Positions 18,222 through 26,969 of a stretch of DNA of 64,000 nt are shown here, in pieces. The stretch covers positions 6,312,001 to 6,376,000 of the forward strand of contig NZ_CP108882.1 of NCBI RefSeq assembly GCF_036347055.1, in the 5' to 3' direction. The notes beneath the pieces were generated by a model, which was given only the letters and a program-made list of their open reading frames with translations, did no database searches and was not told the origin of the DNA. Numbering within the stretch: the stretch's first letter is position 1; the number at the start of each line of letters is the position of its first letter. The translations under genes were made by a program, and so were the position numbers. The DNA comes from Streptomyces sp. NBC_00820. Lineage in GTDB: Bacteria > Actinomycetota > Actinomycetes > Streptomycetales > Streptomycetaceae.

Positions 18222-20351
18222 TTACGCCGGGACGCTCGCCACGCCCGGAGCCAGGAACTTCTTGCCGTTCACGCGCTCCGAGACACCCTCGCGGTCCAGG
18301 TACGGCGTGATGCCGCCCAGGTGGAAGGGCCAGCCGGCGCCCGTGATCAGGCACAGGTCGATGTCCTGGGCCTCGGCGACGACGCCCTCGTCGAGCATCA
18401 GGCCGATCTCCTGGGCCACCGCGTCCAGGACCCGCTCGCGGACCTGCTCCTCGGTCAGGACGCTGTCGCCCTGCTTCAGCAGCGCCGCGACCTCGGGGTC
18501 GAGCTCCGGCTTGCCGCTGTCGTAGACGTAGAAGCCGCGCTTGCCGGCCTCGACGACCGCCTTGAGGTTCGGGGAGACCGTGAAGCGCTCCGGGAACGCG
18601 CGGTGCAGCGTCTCGGAGACGTGCAGGCCGATCGCCGGGCCGACCAGCTCCAGCAGCACCAGCGGGGACATCGGCAGGCCGAGCGGCTCGACGGCCTTCT
18701 CCGCGACCTCGACCGAGGTGCCCTCGTCGATGACGTTCTGGATCTCGCCCATGAAGCGGGTCAGGATGCGGTTCACGACGAACGCCGGGGCGTCCTTGAC
18801 CAGAACCGCGGTCTTCTTCAGCTTCTTGGCCACGGCGAACGCGGTCGCGAGCGACGCGTCGTCCGTCTGCTCACCGCGGACGATCTCCAGCAGCGGCAGG
18901 ATCGCGACCGGGTTGAAGAAGTGGAAGCCGACGACCCGCTCGGGGTGCTTCAGCTTCGACGCCATCTCCGACACGGACAGCGAGGAGGTGTTGGTGGCGA
19001 GGACCGCGTGCGCCGGGGCGACCGCCTCGACCTCCGCGAACACCTGCTGCTTGACACCGATCTCCTCGAAGACGGCCTCGATGATGAAATCGGCGTCCGC
19101 GAAGCCCTCGGCCTTGTCCAGGACACCGGTCACCAGCGCCTTGAGGCGGTTGGCCTTGTCCTGGTTGATCCGGCGCTTGCCGAGCAGCTTGTCGATCTCG
19201 GCGTGGACGTAGCCCACACCCTTGTCGACGCGCTCCTGGTCGATGTCGGTCAGCACGACCGGCACCTCCAGGCGGCGCAGGAACAGCAGCGCGAGCTGGG
19301 AGGCCATCAGACCGGCGCCGACGACACCTACCTTGGTGACCGGACGCGCCAGCGACTTGTCGGGCGCACCGGCCGGACGCTTGCCGCGCTTCTGCACCAG
19401 GTTGAACGCGTAGATGCCGGCGCGCAGTTCACCGCCCATGATCAGGTCGGCGAGGGCCTGGTCCTCGGCGTCGTAGCCCTGCTGCAGGTCGCCGTTCTTG
19501 GCGGCCGCGATGATGTCGAGGGCGCGGTAGGCGGCCGGGGCAGCGCCGTGCACCTTGGAGTCCGCGATGAAACGGCCCTTGGCGACGGCCTGGTCCCAGG
19601 CCTCGCCGCGGTCGATCACCGGACGCTCGACCTCGACGTCACCCTTGAGGACCTGGGCGGTCCAGATCAGCGACTGCTCCAGGAAGTCGGCACCCTCGAA
19701 CAGCGCGTCGGCGATGCCGAGTTCGAAGACCTGCTTGCCCTTGAGCTGCTTGTTCTGGTTCAGGCTGTTCTCGATGACGACCGAGACGGCCTTGTCCGCG
19801 CCGATCAGGTTCGGCAGCAGCACGCAGCCGCCCCAGCCGGGAACCAGGCCGAGGAAGACCTCGGGCAGCGAGAACGCCGGGATCGCCTTGGAGACGGTCC
19901 GGTAGGAGCAGTGCAGGCCGACCTCGACGCCGCCGCCCATCGCCGCGCCGTTGTAGTAGGCGAAGGTGGGAACGGCCAGCTTCGACAGGCGCTTGAAGAC
20001 CTCGTGGCCGCCCTTGCCGATGGCGAGCGCGTCCTCGTGCTTCGTCAGCAGCTCGACGCCCTTGAGGTCGGCGCCGACCGCGAAGATGAACGGCTTGCCG
20101 GTGAGGCCGACGCCGACGATCGCGCCGTCTGCGGCCTCCTTCTCGACCTGGTCGATCGCGGCGTTCAGGTTCGCCAGCGAGGCCGGGCCGAAGGTGGTCG
20201 GCTTGGTGTGGTCGAAGCCGTTGTCCAGCGTGATGAGCGCGAAGCGCCCGGCGCCGTACGGCAGTTCGAAGTGGCGGACGTGCGCGGACGTCACGACCTC
20301 GTCCGGGAACAGCTCGGCCGCACCCTTCAACAGCTCAGCGGTGGTGCTCAC
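18222..20351 (-). CDS. fadB: Fatty-acid oxidation complex alpha subunit (enoyl-CoA hydratase / 3-hydroxyacyl-CoA dehydrogenase)
   Basis: 709 residues, two fused enzymes. The N-terminal crotonase domain (about 20-220) hydrates enoyl-CoA; it shows GAAMGGGVEVGLH and PEVFLGLVPGWGG, the oxyanion-hole and catalytic Glu regions. The NAD-binding dehydrogenase domain starts at GVVGAGLMASQ near residue 340 and continues with HFFNPV, the catalytic His segment, and two C-terminal 3HCDH helical domains. It catalyses the second and third steps of beta-oxidation. The GTG start overlaps the thiolase stop (GTGA, 20348-20351) with GAGGGGG upstream, so the subunits are coupled and should form a complex. Confidence 0.93.
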   Translation of the reverse strand: MSTTAELLKGAAELFPDEVVTSAHVRHFELPYGAGRFALITLDNGFDHTKPTTFGPASLANLNAAIDQVEKEAADGAIVGVGLTGKPFIFAVGADLKGVELLTKHEDALAIGKGGHEVFKRLSKLAVPTFAYYNGAAMGGGVEVGLHCSYRTVSKAIPAFSLPEVFLGLVPGWGGCVLLPNLIGADKAVSVVIENSLNQNKQLKGKQVFELGIADALFEGADFLEQSLIWTAQVLKGDVEVERPVIDRGEAWDQAVAKGRFIADSKVHGAAPAAYRALDIIAAAKNGDLQQGYDAEDQALADLIMGGELRAGIYAFNLVQKRGKRPAGAPDKSLARPVTKVGVVGAGLMASQLALLFLRRLEVPVVLTDIDQERVDKGVGYVHAEIDKLLGKRRINQDKANRLKALVTGVLDKAEGFADADFIIEAVFEEIGVKQQVFAEVEAVAPAHAVLATNTSSLSVSEMASKLKHPERVVGFHFFNPVAILPLLEIVRGEQTDDASLATAFAVAKKLKKTAVLVKDAPAFVVNRILTRFMGEIQNVIDEGTSVEVAEKAVEPLGLPMSPLVLLELVGPAIGLHVSETLHRAFPERFTVSPNLKAVVEAGKRGFYVYDSGKPELDPEVAALLKQGDSVLTEEQVRERVLDAVAQEIGLMLDEGVVAEAQDIDLCLITGAGWPFHLGGITPYLDREGVSERVNGKKFLAPGVASVPA

Positions 20352-21565
20352 TTGTCCCCCTCGAAGTGCGGGTTTTCCCAGATGACCGTCGCGCCCATGC
20401 CGAAGCCGACGCACATGGTGGTCAGGCCGTAGCGGACGTGCGGCTGCTCCTCGAACTGGCGGGCCAGCTGCGTCATCAGACGGACGCCGGAGGAGGCGAG
20501 CGGGTGACCGTAGGCGATGGCGCCGCCGTACTGGTTGACGCGCGCGTCGTCGTCCGCGATGCCGTAGTGCTCCAGGAAGGCCAGCACCTGGACGGCGAAG
20601 GCCTCGTTGATCTCGAAGAGGTCGATGTCCTCGATCGACAGCCCCGCCTGGGCGAGGGCCTTCTCGGTCGCCGGGATCGGGCCGTAGCCCATGACCTCCG
20701 GCTCGACGCCCGCGAAGGCGTACGACACCAGGCGCATCTTGACCGGCAGGCCGTTCTCGCGGGCGAAGTCCTCGCTCGCGATGATGGAGGCGGTCGCGCC
20801 GTCGTTCAGACCGGCCGCGTTGCCCGCGGTGACCCGGCCGTGCACGCGGAACGGGGTCTTCAGACCCGCGAGGCTCTCCATGGTCGTGCCCGGGCGCATC
20901 GGCTCGTCGGCCGTGACCATGCCCCAGCCGGTCTCGCCGGCGTCCGCGTTGGTGCGGCGCACCGAGATCGGCACCAGGTCCTGCTGGATCTTGCCGTCGG
21001 CGTACGCCTTGGCGGCCTTCTCCTGCGAGCGCACCGCGTACTCGTCGGCGCGCTGCTTGGTGATCGTCGGGTAGCGGTCGTGCAGGTTCTCGGCGGTCAT
21101 GCCCATGAACAGGGCGGACTCGTCGACCAGCTTCTCGCTCACGAAGCGCGGGTTCGGGTCGACGCCCTCGCCCATGGGGTGGCGGCCCATGTGCTCGACG
21201 CCACCGGCGATGACGGCGTCGTAGGCGCCGAAGGCGATCGAACCGGCGGTGCTCGTCACGGCGGTCAGCGCGCCGGCGCACATGCGGTCGATCGAGTAGC
21301 CGGGCACCGACTGCGGGAGGCCCGCGAGGATGCCGGCGGTACGACCGAGGGTGAGGCCCTGGTCACCGATCTGCGTGGTCGCGGCGATGGCGACCTCGTC
21401 GATCTTCTTCGGGTCCAGGCCGGGGTTGCGGCGCAGCAGCTCCCGGATCGCCTTCACGACGAGGTCGTCGGCCCGGGTCTCGTGGTAGATGCCCTTCGGG
21501 CCCGCCTTGCCGAACGGGGTGCGGACGCCGTCGACGAAGACGACGTCCCTGACGGTACGAGGCAC
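20348..21565 (-). CDS. fadA: Acetyl-CoA acyltransferase (thiolase) of beta-oxidation
   Basis: 405 residues. It performs the last step of the cycle, cleaving 3-ketoacyl-CoA with CoA to give acetyl-CoA. The catalytic Cys is in DRMCAGALTAV near residue 90. The His of AYGHPLASSG and the second Cys of CVGFGMG complete the active site. The GTG at 21565 is chosen because GGAGGAG precedes it and the protein then begins PRTVRDVVFVDGVRTPFG, the normal thiolase start. It is the first gene of the two-gene fadAB unit. A 16-base palindrome lies 50 bases upstream as a possible operator. Confidence 0.94.
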   Translation of the reverse strand: MPRTVRDVVFVDGVRTPFGKAGPKGIYHETRADDLVVKAIRELLRRNPGLDPKKIDEVAIAATTQIGDQGLTLGRTAGILAGLPQSVPGYSIDRMCAGALTAVTSTAGSIAFGAYDAVIAGGVEHMGRHPMGEGVDPNPRFVSEKLVDESALFMGMTAENLHDRYPTITKQRADEYAVRSQEKAAKAYADGKIQQDLVPISVRRTNADAGETGWGMVTADEPMRPGTTMESLAGLKTPFRVHGRVTAGNAAGLNDGATASIIASEDFARENGLPVKMRLVSYAFAGVEPEVMGYGPIPATEKALAQAGLSIEDIDLFEINEAFAVQVLAFLEHYGIADDDARVNQYGGAIAYGHPLASSGVRLMTQLARQFEEQPHVRYGLTTMCVGFGMGATVIWENPHFEGDK

Positions 21566-21615
21566 GATGGCTCTCCTCCAGGGTGCGGGGTGGCACTGCC
21601 GCGACGCGCACATGC

Positions 21616-21631
21616 GCTGAGCGCGCGCTCA
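21616..21631. promoter_or_regulatory. Perfect 16-bp palindrome upstream of fadA
   Basis: CTGAGCGCGCGCTCAG is a perfect palindrome between the fadA start and a likely -10 element (TAGCAT on the minus strand, 21636-21641). Its size and position fit a TetR-family operator for fatty-acid genes, but no regulator is encoded nearby. Confidence 0.45.
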
Positions 21632-21830
21632 GGACCCATGCTACTTATGAGTAACGTAGCTGCACACCCCCACCCCAGGGAGCGGCGAACGTCACATGCG
21701 CCGGCCGCCGGGAGCTTGGCGTGAACTCGACGCCCGGAGCGGCGGTGTCGGGCCATCTATGAGGGGTGTCGTCGACGATTGTGGCGCCGTGGTGGGTGGT
21801 TCGTGCCGGGTGCCGGGTGCCGGGCGGTTC

Positions 21831-22180
21831 GTGCCGGGTGCCGGTCGGGGGTGGCTGGTCGCGCAGTTCCCCGCGCCCCTTGGGTGCGCGTTCCGCGCGG
21901 TGTTTGCGGCGCTCGTGCCTTTTGGGCGGCTGCACGTTGGCCTTCGGGGGTGGCGGGGGCCGTGTCGTGGGGCCGGGCGGCTGGGTGCGAGTTGCGTACG
22001 CCGTGGTGGGTGGCGGGCGGTGTGTGCCGGGTGCCGGTCGGGGGTGGCTGGTCGCGCGGTTCCCCGCGCCCCTTGGGTGCGCGTTCCGCGCGGTGGTTTG
22101 TGGCGCTCGTGCTTTGAGTGGCCGCACCTTCGTCTTCGTGGCGGGGTCCGTGCCGTGGGGCGATCGGCTTTGTGACGGAC
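21831..22180. repeat. Imperfect direct duplication, period about 191 bp
   Basis: The block starting GTGCCGGGTGCCGGTCGGGG at 21831 recurs at 22022 and stays alignable through GTTCCCCGCGCCCCTTGGG and GGCGCTCGTGC before diverging. Each copy contains the dispersed Streptomyces-type repeat GTTCCCCGCGCCCCT. A shorter fragment of the same family (repeated TGCCGGG) lies just upstream of the first copy. Confidence 0.75.
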
Positions 22181-22286
22181 GGCTGGGCGTGCGCGGTGGG
22201 CGCGTGCGGGGCGCCCATGACGGCGCGTGCGGTGGGCGACGGCACTCGTCATGGGCGCCCCGGCGCCGGCAGGGGCGACCTGCGTG

Positions 22287-22472
22287 CGCCGTGGGCGACC
22301 GCTACCCCCATGGGCGGCCGGCGCCTGCCATGGGCGACCGGAATTTGCCATGGGTGACCGCCTCTTGGGCGGTCAGCGCCTGCCGTGGGCGACCGCCTTC
22401 TCCGTGGTCGATCGCCCTGCAGCATGGGTCCCGTCATCCCCGAAGGCGGCCGGCGCCTGCCGTGGGTGACCG
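22287..22472. repeat. Minirepeat array, core TGCCRTGGGYGACCG
   Basis: Five copies of a 15-base core stand at 22287-22301, 22326-22340, 22346-22360, 22381-22395 and 22458-22472, several preceded by GGCGCC. Spacing is irregular (20 to 77 bases), so this is not a CRISPR array. The copies differ only at two positions (A/G and C/T), apart from the first base of the first copy. Confidence 0.75.
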
Positions 22473-22602
22473 TGCTTGCTGTGAAGTGTCTGCGGTCACC
22501 GTGGGGCCGCGGGCGGCGTGAACCGGCCGCGTGCGTCGCCAGTGTCCGCGTCCTTCACGGACGTTCCGCGCCGTCCGTGGTCGGTGTCGGGGTCCTACGG
22601 AG

Positions 22603-23883
22603 CTACGCGCCCTCGGTCGACAGGGCGGTGATCAGGACGGGTGTCACCTGTTCCACCTGCCAGGGGCGTGCCCCGAAGCCCGCGAGGGTCGCGGCCACGG
22701 CGTCGGCCGTCGGCGGCTCCCAGCAGACGCGCCGCACCGTGTCGGGGGACATCAGGTTCTCCTGCGGCATGTTCAGCTGCTCGGCCAGCGCCGACACCCC
22801 CGCCCGTGCCGCGGACAGCCGGGCCGCGGCGGCGGGGTCCTTGTCGGCCCAGGCGCGCGGCGGCGGAGGTCCGGTGACCGGCTGCCCGGGCTGCGGCAGC
22901 GCGCTCTCGGGAAGCGCCTTGGCCCGGTCGACGGCCGTCTGCCACTGCTCCAGCTGCCGTCGGCCCGTCCGGTGCCCGAACCCGCTCAGCGCGGCCAGCG
23001 TGTGCACGTTGGACGGCAGGGCGAGGGCGGCCTCCACGATCGCCGCGTCGCTCAGCACCTTGCCCGGGGACACGTCACGCCGCTGGGCGATCAGGTCCCG
23101 GGTCTGCCACAGCTCCCGTACGACGGCCAGCTGCCGGCGCCGCCGTACCTTGTGCATGCCCGACGTGCGGCGCCAGGGATCCTTCCTCGGCTCGGCCGGC
23201 GGCGCGGACGCGATCGCGTCGAACTCCTGCAGGGCCCACTCCAGCTTGCCCTGGCGGTCCAGCTCCTTCTCCAGGGCATCGCGCAGGTCGACGAGGAGTT
23301 CCACGTCCAGCGCGGCATAGCGCAGCCACGGCTCGGGCAGTGGCCGGGTCGACCAGTCGACGGCGGAGTGGCCCTTCTCCAGGACGAACCCGAGGACGCT
23401 CTCGACCATCGCGCCGAGGCCGACCCGGGGGAACCCGGCGAGCCGTCCCGCCAGCTCGGTGTCGAACAGACGGCTGGGCACCATGCCTATCTCGCGCAGG
23501 CACGGCAGGTCCTGCGTGGCCGCGTGAAGCACCCACTCGACGCCGGACAGCGCCTCGCCGAGACCGGACAGGTCGGGGCAGGCGACGGGGTCGATGAGGG
23601 CGGAGCCGGCGCCCTCGCGGCGCAGCTGCAGCAGGTAGGCGCGCTGGCCGTACCGGTATCCGGAGGCGCGCTCGGCGTCGACGGCGACGGGGCCGGAGCC
23701 GGCGGCGAAGGCGGCGATCATCTCGGCGAGGGCGGCCTCGTCGGCGATCACCGGCGGAATGCCCTCGCGGGGTTCGAGCAGGGGGGTGGGCGCCTCCGTC
23801 ACAGAAGATCCGGCGTCGTCCGGAGGGGTACCTCCAGTGGTGCGCGGGGAACTGTCTGCTGCGGTCTCTTGGGCGTCCGTCAC
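22603..23883 (-). CDS. RNase D-like 3'-5' exoribonuclease with HRDC domain
   Basis: 426 residues. The DEDDy exonuclease domain (about 40-220) shows Exo I (VAVDAERASGYRYGQ), Exo II (HAATQDLPCL) and Exo III (YAALDVELL, the Tyr-x3-Asp form), giving all four metal-binding acids. An HRDC domain follows (WQTRDLIAQRRDVSPGKVL), then a C-terminal extension typical of actinobacterial members. The 35-residue N-terminus is Thr/Ser/Pro-rich. RNase D trims 3' ends of tRNA and other stable RNAs. The GTG start at 23883 has a weak ribosome site. It is downstream of, and in the same direction as, the response regulator. Confidence 0.88.
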   Translation of the reverse strand: MTDAQETAADSSPRTTGGTPPDDAGSSVTEAPTPLLEPREGIPPVIADEAALAEMIAAFAAGSGPVAVDAERASGYRYGQRAYLLQLRREGAGSALIDPVACPDLSGLGEALSGVEWVLHAATQDLPCLREIGMVPSRLFDTELAGRLAGFPRVGLGAMVESVLGFVLEKGHSAVDWSTRPLPEPWLRYAALDVELLVDLRDALEKELDRQGKLEWALQEFDAIASAPPAEPRKDPWRRTSGMHKVRRRRQLAVVRELWQTRDLIAQRRDVSPGKVLSDAAIVEAALALPSNVHTLAALSGFGHRTGRRQLEQWQTAVDRAKALPESALPQPGQPVTGPPPPRAWADKDPAAAARLSAARAGVSALAEQLNMPQENLMSPDTVRRVCWEPPTADAVAATLAGFGARPWQVEQVTPVLITALSTEGA

Positions 23884-24034
23884 CTGTCAAGGGTATCCGT
23901 GTCAGCACGGCGCCCGTCGCCGGAACGTTCCGTCGACGGGCGCTGTGGGGTCGTAAACCAGTCAGGTCGGTGAAACTTCCGGTTCACACGGGTGAGCCGG
24001 CGGTACCGCGGAGGGGCTCAGTCGACGCATCGGC

Positions 24035-24694
24035 TCAGTGGATGATCCCGGTGCGCAGGGCCACCGCCACCATGCCGGCGCGGTCGCCCGTGCCGAGCTT
24101 GCGGGCGATGCGGGCCAGGTGGCTCTTGACGGTCAGGGCGGACAGGCCCATGGAGACGCCGATCGCCTTGTTCGACTGTCCCTCGGCGACCAGTCGCAGT
24201 ACCTCCACCTCGCGTCCGGACAGCTCGCGGTAGCCGCCCGGGTGGCTCGGGGCACCCGGGGGGCGGCGGTGCATGCGGGCGGCGGAACCGAGGGGGGCTG
24301 CACCAGGTCGGGTGGGGAGCCCGATGTTGGTGCGGGTGCCGGTGACGACGTAGCCCTTGACCCCACCGGCCAGGGCGTTGCGGACGGCGCCGATGTCGTC
24401 GGCGGCGGACAGCGCCAGGCCGTTGGGCCAGCCGGCGGCGCGGGTCTCGGACAGGAGGGTCAGGCCGGAGCCGTCGGGCAGGTGGACGTCGGCGACGCAG
24501 ATGTCGCGGGGGTTGCCGATGCGGGGACGAGCCTCCGCGATGGACGAGGCCTCGATGACGTCGCGCACACCGAGCGCCCACAGATGGCGGGTGACGGTGG
24601 AGCGGACGCGCGGGTCGGCCACGACCACCATGGCGGTCGGCTTGTTCGGGCGGTAGGCGACCAGGCTTGCGGGCTGCTCGAGGAGAACGGACAC
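24035..24694 (-). CDS. LuxR/NarL-type response regulator with atypical receiver
   Basis: 219 residues. The C-terminal HTH (LSGREVEVLRLVAEGQSNKA and following) is a clear GerE/LuxR DNA-binding domain. The N-terminal domain resembles a receiver: the phospho-acceptor position is present (CVADVHLPDGSG) and the Lys is kept (VKGYVV), but the usual acidic pair is Ala-Asp (VVVADPRVR) and a 30-residue Pro/Arg-rich insert precedes the HTH. The GTG at 24694 is set by AGGAGG four bases upstream. No histidine kinase gene is adjacent, so it is an orphan regulator whose receiver may work without phosphorylation. Confidence 0.85.
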   Translation of the reverse strand: MSVLLEQPASLVAYRPNKPTAMVVVADPRVRSTVTRHLWALGVRDVIEASSIAEARPRIGNPRDICVADVHLPDGSGLTLLSETRAAGWPNGLALSAADDIGAVRNALAGGVKGYVVTGTRTNIGLPTRPGAAPLGSAARMHRRPPGAPSHPGGYRELSGREVEVLRLVAEGQSNKAIGVSMGLSALTVKSHLARIARKLGTGDRAGMVAVALRTGIIH

Positions 24695-25136
24695 CAGGCC
24701 TCCTGGGTGGGGGACGGGGCCGGCTTGTGGGGATGAAGCCGGGACGAACCGTGCTTTCAAGGTCACAGTCGTCTTCGGCAGCAAACCCGTCCGCCTTTAG
24801 AGAATGATCACGATCTAGTGAGTAACAATCCGTGCAATTCGGACACGCGATCGATCATCCGAAGATCGACTCGGTCCGGGCCGATGCGATTCGAGTACGG
24901 AAAGTGGCCGTATCGACAAAGAGAGGGTCAATAAAACGATCGTGAGGACTGACCCGTCGGGACCGTCGGGTACACGTCACCGAGACGGTGGACCCACGTA
25001 TCGGCGAGATCGCGGCCCCCGCACCTCACCTGTCGAGGTCGAGGTGGTGGAGTTGGACCGGACCCGGATGCACGCGCTTCACCGGCCGAGAGCGCAGACC
25101 TCGCGCCTCAACGGCCGGGACCGAAGACGCCCCGTC
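24695..25136. other. Gene-free region upstream of the response regulator (442 bp)
   Basis: 24770-24940 is markedly AT-richer than the surroundings and should hold the regulator promoter. 24942-25130 has an open plus-strand frame without a good ribosome site or recognisable product. No gene, RNA or repeat can be supported. Confidence 0.55.
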
Positions 25137-25793
25137 TCACCGGGACTGCGGCCCCCTGCGCTGCGGCAGTGTCACCACCGAGGCGTCGCCCGGGCCGGCC
25201 GGGGGCAGGCCGGCGACCTGGGCCAGCAGATCGCACCACGAGGCCAGGTGCGCGGCCGTGTCCGGCACTCCGCCGAGCCCCTCGCGAGGCGTCCAGGACG
25301 CCCGGATCTCGATCTGTGAGGCGGGCGGCCGCTCGGACAGCCCGCCGAAGTAGTGCGACCCCGCGCGCGTGACCGTGCCGCTCGGCTCGCCGTAGGTGAG
25401 CCCGCGCGACTGCAGCGCGCCGGTCAGCCACGACCAGCACACCTCCGGCAGCAGCGGATCGGCCGCCATCTCCGCCTCCAGCTCCGCCCGTACCAGCGTC
25501 ACCAGGCGGAACGTCCCGCGCCAGGCCTCGTGTCCGGCCGGATCGTGCAGCAGCACCAGCCGCCCGTCGGCCAGGTCCTGCTCGCCGTCGACCACCACGG
25601 CCTCCAGCGCGTACGCGAACGGGGCCAGCCGTTGCGGGGCGGGCGTCGGCTCCACATCGACCTGCGGCCGCAGCCGCGCGGCGCGCAGCGCGTCCACCGC
25701 GGCCCGGAACGCCGGCGGCACCGCATGAGCGGTGTCCTCCGCGTCGTCCATTCCGTCAGCGCCGTCCGACAGTCGTTCCTGAGCCGCAGCCAT
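25137..25793 (-). CDS. DUF3000 family protein
   Basis: 218 residues, matching an actinobacterial family of unknown function (DUF3000) usually found near hemE and the RNase D gene, as here. Conserved-looking segments are PPAFRAAVDALRAA near residue 27, GRLVLLHDPAGHEAWRG, WSWLTGALQSRG and SHYFGGLSERP. There is no signal peptide or membrane span, so it is probably cytoplasmic. An ATG at 25793 is used; an internal ATG about 14 codons later is also possible, and neither has a strong ribosome site. It diverges from hemE across 98 bases. Confidence 0.78.
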   Translation of the reverse strand: MAAAQERLSDGADGMDDAEDTAHAVPPAFRAAVDALRAARLRPQVDVEPTPAPQRLAPFAYALEAVVVDGEQDLADGRLVLLHDPAGHEAWRGTFRLVTLVRAELEAEMAADPLLPEVCWSWLTGALQSRGLTYGEPSGTVTRAGSHYFGGLSERPPASQIEIRASWTPREGLGGVPDTAAHLASWCDLLAQVAGLPPAGPGDASVVTLPQRRGPQSR

Positions 25794-25891
25794 GCGGGGA
25801 AGAGTAAGGGGAAGCGGGCCGTCGCGCGGGGCAAGACACCCCCTGAGGGCGGCGGCACTTCTGTGGTCCGGGCCGTGCGAGACTTGCCGAC

Positions 25892-26959
25892 GTGAGTGCC
25901 AACGGAAGCCCCACGGGCCAGCAGCCGACCGCGACGTACGACAGCGCCTTCCTCAAGGCGTGCAGGCGCGAACCCGTGCCGCACACCCCGGTGTGGTTCA
26001 TGCGTCAGGCCGGCCGCTCGCTGCCCGAGTACCGCAAGGTGCGCGAGGGTATTCCGATGCTCGAGTCCTGCATGCTGCCCGAGCTGGTCACCGAGATCAC
26101 GCTCCAGCCCGTGCGCCGCCACGACGTGGACGCCGCGATCTACTTCAGCGACATCGTCGTACCGCTCAAGGCCATCGGCATCGACCTCGACATCAAGCCC
26201 GGCGTCGGCCCGGTCGTCGAGCGGCCGATCCGGACCCGCGCCGACCTGGCCCGGCTGCGCGACCTCACCCCCGAGGACGTCCCCTATGTCACCGAGGCGA
26301 TCGGCCTGCTCACCCGTGAGCTGGGCGGCACCCCGCTGATCGGCTTCGCCGGGGCGCCCTTCACCCTGGCTAGCTACCTGGTCGAGGGCGGCCCCTCGCG
26401 CACGTACGAGAACGCCAAGGCGATGATGTACGGCGACCCCGAGCTGTGGGCCGACCTGCTGGACCGCCTCGCCGACATCACGGCCGGCTTCCTGAAGGTG
26501 CAGATCGAGGCCGGCGCCTCCGCGGTCCAGCTGTTCGACTCCTGGGTCGGCGCGCTGGCCCCGGCCGACTACCGCCGCTCCGTCATGCCCGCCTCGGCGA
26601 AGGTGTTCGAGGCCGTCGCCGGTTACGGCGTCCCGCGCATCCACTTCGGTGTGGGCACCGGCGAGCTGCTGAACCTCATGGGCGAGGCCGGCGCGGACGT
26701 CGTCGGCGTCGACTGGCGCATCCCGCTGGACGAGGCCGTCCACCGGGTCGGCCCCGGCAAGGCGCTCCAGGGCAACCTCGACCCGACGGTCCTGTTCACC
26801 GACAAGAAGACCATCGAGACCAAGGCCCAGGCGGTCCTCGACGCCGCCGCCGGCCTTGAGGGGCACGTCTTCAACCTCGGCCACGGCGTCATGCCGAACA
26901 CCGACCCGGACGCGCTGACCCACCTCGTGGACTACGTCCACACGCACAGCGCCCGCTGA
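25892..26959 (+). CDS. hemE: Uroporphyrinogen decarboxylase
   Basis: 355 residues, full length. The enzyme removes four carboxyl groups from uroporphyrinogen III to give coproporphyrinogen III. The N-terminal signature [16 protein letters not shown] (about 33-48) carries the substrate-binding Arg residues. YFSDIVVP contains the conserved catalytic Asp region, and [16 protein letters not shown] is the second family signature. No good ribosome site precedes the GTG at 25892, so the transcript may be leaderless. It converges on the rhomboid gene. The product feeds the coproporphyrin-dependent route, whose oxidase (cgoX) and decarboxylase (chdC) lie 4-6 kb downstream. Confidence 0.95.
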   Translation: MSANGSPTGQQPTATYDSAFLKACRREPVPHTPVWFMRQAGRSLPEYRKVREGIPMLESCMLPELVTEITLQPVRRHDVDAAIYFSDIVVPLKAIGIDLDIKPGVGPVVERPIRTRADLARLRDLTPEDVPYVTEAIGLLTRELGGTPLIGFAGAPFTLASYLVEGGPSRTYENAKAMMYGDPELWADLLDRLADITAGFLKVQIEAGASAVQLFDSWVGALAPADYRRSVMPASAKVFEAVAGYGVPRIHFGVGTGELLNLMGEAGADVVGVDWRIPLDEAVHRVGPGKALQGNLDPTVLFTDKKTIETKAQAVLDAAAGLEGHVFNLGHGVMPNTDPDALTHLVDYVHTHSAR

Positions 26960-26969
26960 GCACGCCCGT

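Larger units (their letters stand above)
21640..22602. other. Gene-free, repeat-rich island between fadA and the RNase D gene
   Basis: About 960 bases without a supportable gene. Frames are open on several strands, but their products are compositional shadows of Gly/Arg/Trp-rich repeats without ribosome sites or domains. The stretch holds an imperfect tandem duplication of about 191 bp and a run of TGGGCGACCG-type minirepeats, listed separately. Confidence 0.7.

Noticed and set aside
22287..22472. CRISPR array
   Set aside because: Repeat core is only 15 bases, spacing varies from 20 to 77 bases, and no cas genes are present.
21640..22602. Frames of 150-310 codons in the repeat island
   Set aside because: All six frames are partly open, and the products mirror DNA repeats (GDR, LPWAT and similar). 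No start signals or conserved features.
24942..25319. 125-codon plus-strand frame
   Set aside because: Poor ribosome site and shadow composition over the DUF3000 gene for most of its length.
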